Assembly (NCBI GenBank): GCA_937927415.1
Contig: CALBDS010000001.1
Coordinates: 310,001 to 374,000 of the forward strand
Source: an uncultured Rhodospirillaceae bacterium
GTDB taxonomy: Bacteria; Pseudomonadota; Alphaproteobacteria; Azospirillales; Azospirillaceae
Reading direction: 5' to 3'
Length of the DNA: 64,000 nt
The notes beneath the pieces were generated by a model. That model had not been told where the DNA came from. It did no database searches and worked only from the letters and a program-made list of their open reading frames with translations. Below are positions 17,346 to 25,269 of this stretch, in pieces (positions within the stretch are counted from its first letter, which is position 1; each line of letters begins with the position of its first letter). The position numbers and the translations under genes are program-made.

Positions 17346-17810
17346 TCACCGCGGATACAGGTGGAACTGGCGCTTCAGATCGATCATGTCGAGGCAGGCC
17401 CGCGCCGCATGGCCCCCCCGGTTGCGGCTGCCGACGGTGGCCCGCACCCAAGCCTGTTCCCGGTTCTCAACCGTCAGAATGCCGTTGCCCAGCGCCAGCG
17501 TGTAGCGCAGGGCGACATCCTGCACCCCCCGCATGCTCTCGGCACACAGCACGTCATACTGCGTCGTCTCGCCCCGGATCACACAGCCCAGCGCCACATA
17601 ACCGTCGAAGCGCCGCCGGGCGGTGTAATAGTCCATCGAACGCACGGCGTAAAGGATTGCCGCGGGAATTTCCAGAACCCCCGGCACCGGCACCCGCTGG
17701 TACGTGGCCCCGCAGCGGTGCAGTTCCCCCACGGCCCCGCGGGCCAGCTCGTCAACGATGTCGTCGTGGAAGCGTGCCTCCACCACCATGATATGAGGAA
17801 TATCGGTCAT
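17346..17810 (-). CDS. ribH: 6,7-dimethyl-8-ribityllumazine synthase, with Gln replacing the usual active-site His
   Basis: A 154-residue lumazine synthase that condenses the ribityl pyrimidine from RibD action with dihydroxybutanone phosphate. Family motifs are IMVVEARFHDDIVDEL, VPVPGVLEIPAAI and YVALGCVIRGET. The next position, where most relatives have His (GET-T-H-YD, the proposed proton acceptor in B. subtilis), is Gln84 here, encoded by CAG. The rest of the frame is normal, so the enzyme may still work, since the residue is not essential in all family members. It sits between ribBA and nusB. Confidence 0.92.
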   Translation of the reverse strand: MTDIPHIMVVEARFHDDIVDELARGAVGELHRCGATYQRVPVPGVLEIPAAILYAVRSMDYYTARRRFDGYVALGCVIRGETTQYDVLCAESMRGVQDVALRYTLALGNGILTVENREQAWVRATVGSRNRGGHAARACLDMIDLKRQFHLYPR

Positions 17811-17847
17811 GGCGGCAACACCCGCTTCCTGGAAACGACAGCCCCGC

Positions 17848-18990
17848 TCAGTCCCCCGCGCTTACCGGCTTGCCCGGCAGCGGGATGGCCCGATGCCCGA
17901 CCACCGTCAGCCCATAGCCTTCCAGGCTGATGATGGAGCGTTTGCGGTTGGACAGCAGAATCATCCTGCGCACGCCGAGGTCCAGCAGAATCTGCGCCCC
18001 GACACCATAGTCGCGCAGTTCCGGCACCTCGCCGCTCACCCCTTCCAGCCGGGCCTTGGCCTGGGCCGACAGGCCGGTGGCATGCGGTTCGCGCAGCAGC
18101 ACGATGACGCCGCGCCCTTCGCGGGCGATCATCTCCATGCTGGCCTGCAGTTCCCCCTCCCGCCCCTGGGAGCGGTCGCCCAACACATCGTCCAGCACCG
18201 ACAGGGCATGCATGCGCACCAGCACCGGCTCGTCGCCGGAGATGTCACCGCGGACCAGGGCGATATGCTCGGCGTAGGCCACCTTGTTGGTGTAGAGGTA
18301 CATCTGGAAGCGCCCGCCGTGGGTGCTGTCCAGGGTGGTGGCCAGACGCTGCTCGACGATGGTTTCCGTGCGGCGGCGATAGGCGATCAGGTCGGCGATG
18401 GTGCCCACCTTCAGCCCGTGCAACTGGGCGAAGGTGATCAGGTCGGGCAGACGGGCCATGGACCCGTCATCGTTCATGATCTCGCAGATCACCCCCGCCG
18501 GGGTCAGCCCCGCCATGCGGGCGATGTCCACCGACGCTTCCGTGTGGCCGGCGCGGACCAGAACGCCGCCGTCGCGGGCCAGCAGCGGGAAGATGTGGCC
18601 GGGGGTGGCGATGTCCTGCGGCCCGGCATCGGGATCGATGGCGACCGCGATGGTGCGGGCGCGGTCGGCGGCGGAAATGCCGGTGGTTACCCCCTCCCGC
18701 GCCTCGATGGACACGGTGAAGGCGGTCTGGTGGCGGGATGCGTTCTGCTGCGCCATCAGCGGCAGGTTCAGCGCCTCGATCCGCCCGCGGTCCATGGCCA
18801 GACAGATCAGGCCGCGGCCGTGCTTGGCCATGAAATTGACGGCCTCGGTGGTCGCCATCTGGGCCGGGATCACGAGATCGCCTTCGTTCTCGCGGTCCTC
18901 GTCATCCACCAGGATGAACATCCGGCCCTGGCGGGCCTCTTCCAGAATCTCTTCGGTCGAGGCGAGTGCGGCGTGATAGTCGGACGTCAT
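17848..18990 (-). CDS. ribBA: 3,4-dihydroxy-2-butanone 4-phosphate synthase fused to a degenerate GTP cyclohydrolase II domain
   Basis: A 380-residue fusion. Residues 1-205 form the RibB domain with the acidic metal loop LVDDEDRENEGDLV and the RAGHTEASVDIARMAG motif, all intact. Residues 210-380 align with GTP cyclohydrolase II, but the segment that should bear the three zinc cysteines reads VRMHALSVLDDVLGDRS and has none, so cyclohydrolase activity is doubtful. Such RibBX-type proteins are known in proteobacteria. GTP cyclohydrolase II must then come from elsewhere. The ATG overlaps the ribE stop (ATGA). The order ribD-ribE-ribBA-ribH forms the riboflavin block. Confidence 0.93.
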   Translation of the reverse strand: MTSDYHAALASTEEILEEARQGRMFILVDDEDRENEGDLVIPAQMATTEAVNFMAKHGRGLICLAMDRGRIEALNLPLMAQQNASRHQTAFTVSIEAREGVTTGISAADRARTIAVAIDPDAGPQDIATPGHIFPLLARDGGVLVRAGHTEASVDIARMAGLTPAGVICEIMNDDGSMARLPDLITFAQLHGLKVGTIADLIAYRRRTETIVEQRLATTLDSTHGGRFQMYLYTNKVAYAEHIALVRGDISGDEPVLVRMHALSVLDDVLGDRSQGREGELQASMEMIAREGRGVIVLLREPHATGLSAQAKARLEGVSGEVPELRDYGVGAQILLDLGVRRMILLSNRKRSIISLEGYGLTVVGHRAIPLPGKPVSAGD

Positions 18991-19574
18991 TCCTGCCCCA
19001 CCAGACGGGCCACATAACGGGCCAGCATATCCACTTCCATGTTCACCTTATCACCCGGCTTCAGATCGCCGAAGGTGGTGGCGATCTGGGTGTGGGGAAT
19101 GATGTTGATGCCGAAGCGCGCACCATCCACCTCATTCACCGTCAGCGACACGCCGTCCAGCGCCACCGACCCCTTGGAGGCCACGTACTTCTCCAGCCCC
19201 GCCGGGGCCTCGAACGTCAGGCGCACGGATTCCCCGTCGGGGCGGACGTCCGCGACGGTGGCGACGCCATCCACATGGCCATAGACCAGATGACCGCCCA
19301 GCTCGTCGCCCAGCTTCAGCGAGCGTTCCAGATTGACCCGCGTGCCGGCACCCCAGCCCCCCAGCGTGGTCTTGGACAGGGTTTCGGCCGACGCCTGCAC
19401 GGCGAACCAGCCCGGCCCCTTTTCCACCACGGTCAGGCAGACGCCGTTGTTGGCGATGGACGCGCCGATGGGCACGGCATCCATGTCAAAGGCCGTCTCG
19501 ATGGTGAAGCGCGTGTCGCCCTGCTTCTCGACGGAGCGGACACGGCCAATGTCAGTGATGATTCCAGTGAACAT
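18987..19574 (-). CDS. ribE: Riboflavin synthase subunit alpha
   Basis: A 195-residue enzyme that dismutates two lumazine molecules to riboflavin. It shows the two lumazine-binding repeats, the first starting MFTGIITDIGRV with NNGVCLTVVE and the second with GHLVYGHVDGVATV and LDGVSLTVNEVDG. The ATG at 19574 is the family start; a TTG three codons earlier opens the frame. The 179-base leader before it holds no recognisable FMN riboswitch. It overlaps ribBA by four bases. Confidence 0.96.
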   Translation of the reverse strand: MFTGIITDIGRVRSVEKQGDTRFTIETAFDMDAVPIGASIANNGVCLTVVEKGPGWFAVQASAETLSKTTLGGWGAGTRVNLERSLKLGDELGGHLVYGHVDGVATVADVRPDGESVRLTFEAPAGLEKYVASKGSVALDGVSLTVNEVDGARFGINIIPHTQIATTFGDLKPGDKVNMEVDMLARYVARLVGQE

Positions 19575-19753
19575 GTTCGCCAATCCAACAGTTCTTTCGG
19601 CGGACGGCAGCGTCCATCAAAACCGATAGGAAAACAAGGATTAACCCATCCGGCCCCAACCGGCAATGGTCATGCTGCGCGGGAACGATGTGAATTCAGG
19701 GGAATTCTCCCATTTCGGACAGGGGAAACCCTAACACCCTCCTCAAAGCCCCC

Positions 19754-20881
19754 TTACAGCCGTTGCCGGGCATAGCTTTCCACCACATCGGCGCCGGCCC
19801 GCCGGATGCCGGTGCGCTGGAAGCCGCAGGCGTCGGCCAGCCGGTCCACACCGAACGGCGCCACCGCGGCCAGACCGTCGCCGCCGATGACGGTGGCGGC
19901 GCGAAACCATTCCAGCCGGTCGATCAGCCCCGCCCGCAGGGCCGACGCGGCCAGCCGCGCCCCCCCTTCCACCAGAACCCGCGTGATGCCATGACCGGCC
20001 AGGGCGGCGGCGGCCTGCATCATGTCGGGCATCCCGGCGGCGTCGGGGGTCACCGGCAGCACCTCCACCCCGCAATCGCGGAAGACCTTGAGGCGCACCG
20101 ATTCCACATCCGAGCGGGTGATGATCCAGGTGGGCACCCGCCGGGCGCTGCGCACCAGACGGGAGGTGAGCGGCAAACGCAAACGGCTGTCCACCACCAC
20201 CCGCACCGGCGAACGGTGGTCCAGCCCCGGCAGGCGGCACGTCAGTTCGGGATCGTCGGCCAGCGCCGTGCCGATGCCGACCATGATGGCGTCGTGGCGC
20301 GCCCGCAGCCCATGGCCCCAGTTGCGCGCCGTCTCGCCGGTGATCCATTGCGACTCGCCGGAATGGGTGGCGATGCGCCCATCCAGCGTGGTGGCGAGTT
20401 TGAGGGTGAACAGCGGCCGGTCATGGAGGATGCGGCTGAAGAAGCCGCGGTTGACCTCGTACGCCTCGTCGGCGCACAGGCCGGTTTCCACCGCCACCCC
20501 GGCGTCGGCCAGCCGGCGCAGGCCGTTGCCAGCCACCCGCGGATCGGGATCGCCGCAGGCCGCCACCACCCGCACCACCCCGGCGGCGACCAGGGCGTCG
20601 GCGCACGGCGGCGTCTTGCCATGGTGGCTGCAGGGTTCCAGGGTGACATAGGCGGTGGCCCCGCGGGCCGCATCACCGGCCCGGCGCAGGGCTTCGGTTT
20701 CGGCATGGGGCCGCCCGCCGGGCTGGGTCCAGCCGCGGCCGACCACCCGCCCGTCCCGGACCAGCACGCACCCCACCGCCGGGTTGGGCCACACGGCCCC
20801 CAGCCCCCGTTCGGCCAGGGCCAGGGCCGCCAGCATGTGGTGGCGGTCCTGGGCGGAGAAGGCGGAGGGCGGCGTGGTCAT
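19754..20881 (-). CDS. ribD: Bifunctional pyrimidine deaminase/reductase RibD
   Basis: A 375-residue fusion of diaminohydroxyphosphoribosylaminopyrimidine deaminase and 5-amino-6-(5-phosphoribosylamino)uracil reductase. The deaminase zinc site is HAE (59-61) with EPCSHHGKTPPC (82-93). The reductase half begins near PLFTLKLATTLDGRIAT and has the GESQWITGETAR and VLVEGGARLAASAL motifs. Length is normal. It starts five bases after the nrdR stop, the common nrdR-ribD pair. Confidence 0.96.
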   Translation of the reverse strand: MTTPPSAFSAQDRHHMLAALALAERGLGAVWPNPAVGCVLVRDGRVVGRGWTQPGGRPHAETEALRRAGDAARGATAYVTLEPCSHHGKTPPCADALVAAGVVRVVAACGDPDPRVAGNGLRRLADAGVAVETGLCADEAYEVNRGFFSRILHDRPLFTLKLATTLDGRIATHSGESQWITGETARNWGHGLRARHDAIMVGIGTALADDPELTCRLPGLDHRSPVRVVVDSRLRLPLTSRLVRSARRVPTWIITRSDVESVRLKVFRDCGVEVLPVTPDAAGMPDMMQAAAALAGHGITRVLVEGGARLAASALRAGLIDRLEWFRAATVIGGDGLAAVAPFGVDRLADACGFQRTGIRRAGADVVESYARQRL

Positions 20882-20886
20882 GATCC

Positions 20887-21351
20887 TCAGTCGCTGGAAG
20901 GTTCCGGGGCCAACTGGTCCACGAACTGGTGGAAATCCGCCGCTTCGCGGAAGTCCTTGTAGACCGAGGCGTAGCGGATATAGGCGACCGGATCGAGGGT
21001 CTGGAGGGTGACCATCACCATCTCCCCGATCTGCTTGGAGGGGATTTCGCTTTCCCCCGACGATTCCAACTGGCGGACCAGGCTGTTGATGACCCGCTCC
21101 AGCCGGTCGGCGTCCACCGGGCGCTTGCGCAGCGCGATCCGCATCGACCGCAACAGCTTGTCGCGGTCGAAGGGTTCGCGGGCGCCCGTGCTCTTGACGA
21201 CCGTCAGTTCACGCAGTTGCACCCGCTCGAACGTGGTGAACCGCGCCCCGCAGCCGGGGCAGAAGCGCCGCCGCCGGATGGCCGAGTTGTCCTCGGTCGG
21301 GCGGGAGTCCTTGACCTGGGTATCCTCGTTGCCACAGAACGGACAGCGCAT
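20887..21351 (-). CDS. nrdR: Transcriptional repressor NrdR
   Basis: A 154-residue regulator of ribonucleotide reductase genes. The N-terminal zinc ribbon has MRCPFCGNEDTQVKDSR and FCPGCGARFTTFER; the ATP-cone that senses ATP/dATP follows (VVKSTGAREPFDRDKLLRSM, with VAYIRYASVYKDF). The size and order after glyA and before ribD are typical of alphaproteobacteria. There is a 26-base gap to glyA. Confidence 0.97.
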   Translation of the reverse strand: MRCPFCGNEDTQVKDSRPTEDNSAIRRRRFCPGCGARFTTFERVQLRELTVVKSTGAREPFDRDKLLRSMRIALRKRPVDADRLERVINSLVRQLESSGESEIPSKQIGEMVMVTLQTLDPVAYIRYASVYKDFREAADFHQFVDQLAPEPSSD

Positions 21352-21377
21352 TCCAACCCCTCACACGGTTTGGCGGG

Positions 21378-22667
21378 TTACAGCGTCGGGTAGATGGGGA
21401 AACGCTGGCACAGGCCGCGCACCTTGTCCCGCACCGCCTGCTCCACCGCCGCGTTGTCGCCGGAATTGCTGGCGGCCAGACCGTCCAGCGTTTCCACGAT
21501 CAGATGGCCCACCTGCTCGAATTCGGCAACGCCGAGACCGCGGGTGGTGGCCGCCGGGCTGCCCAGACGCACGCCCGAGGTGACCATCGGCTTCTGCGGG
21601 TCGAACGGCACGCCGTTCTTGTTGCAGGTCATGCCGGCGTGTTCCAGGCTGGCTTCCGCCGCCTTGCCGGTCAGGTTCTTCGGGCGCAGGTCCACCAGCA
21701 CGATGTGGCTGTCGGTGCCGCCGGACACGATGTCCAGACCGCCGTCGATCAGCACCTTGGCCAGCGCGCGGGCGTTGTCCAGGGTGGCCTGGGCGTACTG
21801 CTTGAAGTCGGGACGCAGCGCCTCGGCGAAGGCCACCGCCTTGGCGGCGATGACATGCATCAGCGGGCCGCCCTGCAGGCCGGGGAACACCGCCGAATTG
21901 ATCTTCTTGGCGATTTCTTCGCTGTTGGTCAGCACCATGCCGCCGCGCGGGCCGCGCAGGGTCTTGTGGGTGGTGGTGGTCACCACGTCGGCATAGGGCA
22001 GCGGGTTGGGATAGACCCCGCCGGCGATCAGACCGGCGTAGTGGGCCATATCGACCATCAGATAGGCGCCCACCTCGTCGGCGATGGCGCGGAAACGCTC
22101 ATAGTCGAGCACGCGGGGATAGGCCGAGCCGCCGGCGATGATGAGCTTGGGCTTGTGCTCGCGGGCCAGCGCCTCAACCTGCTCGAAATCGATCAGGTGA
22201 TCGTCGCGGCGCACGCCATACTGCACCGCCTTGAACCACTTGCCCGACAGGTTGGGGGCGGCACCATGGGTCAGGTGGCCGCCAGCCGCCAGCGACATGC
22301 CCAGAACGGTGTCGCCGGGCTGCAGCAGCGCCAGCAGCACCGCCTGGTTGGCCTGGGACCCGGAATTGGGCTGGACGTTGGCGAACGACGCGCCGAACAG
22401 GGCACAGGCGCGGTCAATCGCCAGCTTTTCCGCCACGTCCACGAATTCGCAGCCGCCGTAATAACGCTTGCCGGGGTAGCCCTCGGCGTACTTGTTGGTC
22501 AGGACCGATCCCTGAGCTTCAAGCACGGCGGTGGAGACGATGTTTTCCGAGGCGATCAGCTCGATCTGGTCCTGCTGGCGCAGCAGCTCGTCGCGCATGG
22601 CGCGGGCGAGTTCGGGATCGGTTTCCGCGACGGAGGCGGTGAAGAAGGTGGGGTTGAGGGCGGTCAT
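21378..22667 (-). CDS. glyA: Serine hydroxymethyltransferase
   Basis: A 429-residue PLP enzyme that interconverts serine and glycine while charging tetrahydrofolate with a one-carbon unit. The PLP lysine is Lys235 in TTTTHKTLRGPRGG. Other motifs are LIASENIVS, YAEGYPGKRYYGG, and VQPNSGSQANQAV. An AGGAG site lies nine bases before the ATG. It is between rpiB and nrdR in the usual alphaproteobacterial order. Confidence 0.97.
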   Translation of the reverse strand: MTALNPTFFTASVAETDPELARAMRDELLRQQDQIELIASENIVSTAVLEAQGSVLTNKYAEGYPGKRYYGGCEFVDVAEKLAIDRACALFGASFANVQPNSGSQANQAVLLALLQPGDTVLGMSLAAGGHLTHGAAPNLSGKWFKAVQYGVRRDDHLIDFEQVEALAREHKPKLIIAGGSAYPRVLDYERFRAIADEVGAYLMVDMAHYAGLIAGGVYPNPLPYADVVTTTTHKTLRGPRGGMVLTNSEEIAKKINSAVFPGLQGGPLMHVIAAKAVAFAEALRPDFKQYAQATLDNARALAKVLIDGGLDIVSGGTDSHIVLVDLRPKNLTGKAAEASLEHAGMTCNKNGVPFDPQKPMVTSGVRLGSPAATTRGLGVAEFEQVGHLIVETLDGLAASNSGDNAAVEQAVRDKVRGLCQRFPIYPTL

Positions 22668-22699
22668 CGGTGGCGGCTCCTGGAAATACGAAACGGTCC

Positions 22700-23137
22700 T
22701 CAGCCCAGCTTGGCGACGCGGCGCTCGTGGCGCTCGCCGCCGGCAAAGGCGGTTCCGAGGAAAACACTGAGGCAGTCACGGGCCACCTCCGGCCCCGTCA
22801 CCCGCGCGCCCAGCACCAGCACGTTCGCGTCGTTGTGTTCGCGCGACAGGCGGGCGGAGGTGACGTCGCCGCACAGCGCCGCGCGCAGCGCACGGTGCCG
22901 GTTGGCTGCGATGCTGATACCGATGCCCGAGCCGCAGATCAAGACGCCGCGGTCCGCCTTGCCATCCCGAATCGCATGGGCCATGGCATCGGCGTAATCG
23001 GGGTAATCGACGGACTCCGGCCCGTCGGTGCCCAGATCGACGACGGCATAACCCTGACCGGCCAGCCAGTCCTTCAGATCGGCTTTCAGGGCGACGCCGG
23101 CGTGGTCGGACGCCAGGGCAACGGTTTTCACGGTCAT
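22700..23137 (-). CDS. rpiB: Ribose 5-phosphate isomerase B
   Basis: A 145-residue RpiB/LacAB-family sugar isomerase of the pentose phosphate pathway. It shows VALASDHAGVALK, DLGTDGPESVDYPDYA, the active-site Cys68 in GVLICGSGIGISIAANR and the closing GGERHERRVAKL. The start ATG at 23137 has a weak ribosome site; no closer one is credible. It opens the rpiB-glyA-nrdR-ribD series on the minus strand. Confidence 0.94.
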   Translation of the reverse strand: MTVKTVALASDHAGVALKADLKDWLAGQGYAVVDLGTDGPESVDYPDYADAMAHAIRDGKADRGVLICGSGIGISIAANRHRALRAALCGDVTSARLSREHNDANVLVLGARVTGPEVARDCLSVFLGTAFAGGERHERRVAKLG

Positions 23138-23741
23138 CGCGCTCACACTCCAGACACTCGGAACAAAGGGAACGGGAATAAGGGAAAAGCGGGGTGCAGA
23201 TCTTTTCACGCGGGGATATACGCCGGAAAAGAGGCCGAAGACTACCAGATATCGTCTGGCACCACCAGTTCGGCACACATTCCCTACACGCAACCGCCCG
23301 CTGCGAACACGCCGCAACGGTGTGACGCACGCCCCACAGGCTGCGGGAGGCCCCCGCCGCGCACCCAAAACCGCGGCATGGGCGCCACCGGCGAAACCTT
23401 TCAGGGCACCTGGCACCACCCCGACCCCCCGGCGTGTAAAAATACCGGCCCGTTTGTACGAAATAGGATGCTCACGATTCGTTAACCCAGCGGGACGTCC
23501 GATAATTGCCGCTGCGCTACAGGCCGCAGAAGCCGTGTTCCCCGCCACTACTGGGGTATTATCGTCCCATTACGGGCTGACAGCCCATGGCTATTCAGAA
23601 ACGGCTGATTTGAGGATTGTCCCTCAGTTCTGGAGACAATAATCAAGATATCTGGAGAACGGCATAAATTATATTGACACTAAAATCACGGTATGCAATT
23701 TGGATCAGACTGCCAAAACGAAAAACCCAGGACACTAGGCA
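23138..23741. other. Intergenic region between divergent rpiB and mucR
   Basis: No gene is convincing here. Nearer mucR the DNA becomes AT-rich (about 23640-23730) and contains TTGACA (23674-23679) as a possible -35 box; MucR-type proteins often repress their own gene at AT-rich sites. CCAGA-TATCG-TCTGG (about 23247-23261) is a small inverted repeat on the rpiB side. The remaining sequence shows nothing else recognisable. Confidence 0.5.
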
Positions 23742-24179
23742 ATGAGTGACCAGCTCCGCCCCGATGTCGCCGACAACGCGCTGCTGCGCATGACGGCAGA
23801 TATCGTTTCGGCCTATGTCAGCAAAAACGTGCTGCCGGCCCAGCAGATTCCCGAGGTTATTGTCACGGTGTTTTCGTCACTGACCGGGTTGAACGCTGCG
23901 CCGCGCGAAGTCTCGCCCGAACCGCTGAAACCAGCGGTTCCGATCCGCAAATCGGTGACCCCCGAATACATCGTCTGCCTGGAAGACGGCAAAAAGCTGA
24001 AGATGCTGAAACGCCATCTCCGCTCCACCTACAACATGTCTCCCGACGAATACCGCGCCCGTTGGGGACTGCCGGCGGACTATCCGATGGTCGCCCCCAA
24101 TTACGCCGCCCAGCGGTCGGAATTCGCCAAGCGCATCGGTCTGGGCCGCAGCTCCGGCCGTCAGGGCCGCGACGACTGA
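23742..24179 (+). CDS. mucR: MucR/Ros family zinc-finger transcriptional regulator
   Basis: A 145-residue regulator. An N-terminal region supports oligomerisation (MTADIVSAYVSKN). The central Ros/MucR finger is VCLEDGKKLKMLKRHLRSTYNMSPDEYRARWGLP, in which a single Cys and the HLRSTY histidine region remain; the family often has a reduced finger of this kind. MucR proteins are H-NS-like silencers of AT-rich promoters and control exopolysaccharide, motility and virulence or symbiosis genes in alphaproteobacteria. Promoter lies in AT-rich DNA. Confidence 0.9.
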   Translation: MSDQLRPDVADNALLRMTADIVSAYVSKNVLPAQQIPEVIVTVFSSLTGLNAAPREVSPEPLKPAVPIRKSVTPEYIVCLEDGKKLKMLKRHLRSTYNMSPDEYRARWGLPADYPMVAPNYAAQRSEFAKRIGLGRSSGRQGRDD

Positions 24180-24482
24180 CGTTGCCCATCGACCCCATAC
24201 GTCAGGCTGTCCATTGCGATAGACCCGCCACCATAAGGTGAACACCAACGGCGGGCGCCCCTGGGATCCAGGGGGACCATCACCGGACCCCGAACCGGCT
24301 CCGGCACCAGATGCGGGCTTGATCCCACGACGGCCGACCTGATTCCGGCACTCCACAAAAGCCTGAACGGTCCATACACCCAACACACGCATGACAACGC
24401 TCAAGGCCGCCCCGGCAACGGGACGGCCTTCTTTATTTGTATACATACAAAAACAACGGCCCGGAACGGGACGCCCGGCGGG
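24180..24482. other. Intergenic region after mucR
   Basis: No gene is seen. CCCCTGG-GAT-CCAGGGG (24258-24274) is a compact hairpin without a T-run. The terminator listed separately is near the far end. The remaining bases are unremarkable. Confidence 0.5.
24403..24440 (+). terminator. Rho-independent terminator between mucR and the convergent small secreted-protein gene
   Basis: AAGGCCG-C-CCC pairs with GGG-A-CGGCCTT across a GGCAAC-type loop, then TTCTTTATTT follows. It faces the plus strand and lies about 220 bases past the mucR stop; the opposite side lacks a good T-run for the minus-strand gene. Confidence 0.75.
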
Positions 24483-24860
24483 TCAGCCGCAGGTGCGGTT
24501 GCCCGACAGGCGGCAGTTGAAGCGGTCCACGTTCTGGCTCAATTCATGGCTGGCGTTCTGATGCTCGTTGGACAGGCATTGCAGATAGGCCATGGAACGG
24601 TCCACGTATTCCCGCACCTCGCCCTGGCACTGGGTCATGCGGTCGGCGTTGGTGAAGGTGGTGGGATCGTTCATGCACAGCGGCATGCCGGGCTTGGCGC
24701 AGGACGGCACGGCGGCGGATGCGGCCCCCCCCGCCGGCTGAGCACCGCCGCCGCCCACAAGGCTGGTGGGGGATGACAGGCTTCCCGCCATGGCCGCCGG
24801 CGACAGGGCCAAAGCCTGGGCCACAGACACAACAACCAGGGCGCAGACGGTTCGACGCAT
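24483..24860 (-). CDS. Small secreted cysteine-containing protein
   Basis: A 125-residue protein of unknown family. A signal peptide (RRTVCALVVVSVAQALALSPAAMAG) is followed by a Gly/Ala/Ser-rich linker. The mature domain has Cys in SCAKPGMPLCMNDP, TQCQGEVREYV, YLQCLSNEH and FNCRLSGNRTCG, six in all, so it is likely disulfide-bonded in the periplasm. The ATG at 24860 has AAGGAAG eight bases upstream, better than the two earlier in-frame starts. Its neighbour downstream is unrelated. Function is unknown. Confidence 0.72.
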   Translation of the reverse strand: MRRTVCALVVVSVAQALALSPAAMAGSLSSPTSLVGGGGAQPAGGAASAAVPSCAKPGMPLCMNDPTTFTNADRMTQCQGEVREYVDRSMAYLQCLSNEHQNASHELSQNVDRFNCRLSGNRTCG

Positions 24861-24981
24861 CACGTTTCTTCCTTGAAAGCTCATCGGATGCCGCACCCGG
24901 CCGGGCACGGGCTTCCCGTTCGTCGTTTTGCACGGGGACGGGCAAAGGGCGGAATCGGGTCATGGGGGGTGGTGATAAGGA

Positions 24982-25188
24982 TCAGCGCGGTTTGCCGGCC
25001 GCCTGCTGTTTCTGCAGCACGAAGCGCAGCTTGTTGATGGCGGTACGGCGCAGCATCTCCTGCCCGCCGGTGGCGGGGCCGACCACCGACACCTCGGTTC
25101 CGGTGTTGGGATCGATCGCCACCGCCTTCATATAGGTGCCGACCCGGTGGAACTCCATCAGCACTTCGCCGTCTTTGCTCATTGCCAT
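24982..25188 (-). CDS. Small DUF6898-like protein
   Basis: A 68-residue protein. The core GEVLMEFHRVGTYMKAVAIDPNTGTEVSVVGP followed by an Arg/Lys-rich helix (RRTAINKLRFVLQKQ) matches a small alphaproteobacterial family I recall as DUF6898; its function is unknown. There are four in-frame ATGs; the one at 25188 stands eight bases after GGAG and is preferred. Three of its neighbours are on the same strand. Confidence 0.65.
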   Translation of the reverse strand: MAMSKDGEVLMEFHRVGTYMKAVAIDPNTGTEVSVVGPATGGQEMLRRTAINKLRFVLQKQQAAGKPR

Positions 25189-25269
25189 CACCATGACTCC
25201 AGAGGCGGTCATTCTATCCCAACGCCATCCGCATCGGGAAGTTTCTCCGCCGAAGGGCTGGGCGGCGGT

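Noticed and set aside
19575..19753. A possible FMN riboswitch before ribE
   Set aside because: The leader lacks the conserved RFN core elements; none could be matched by eye.
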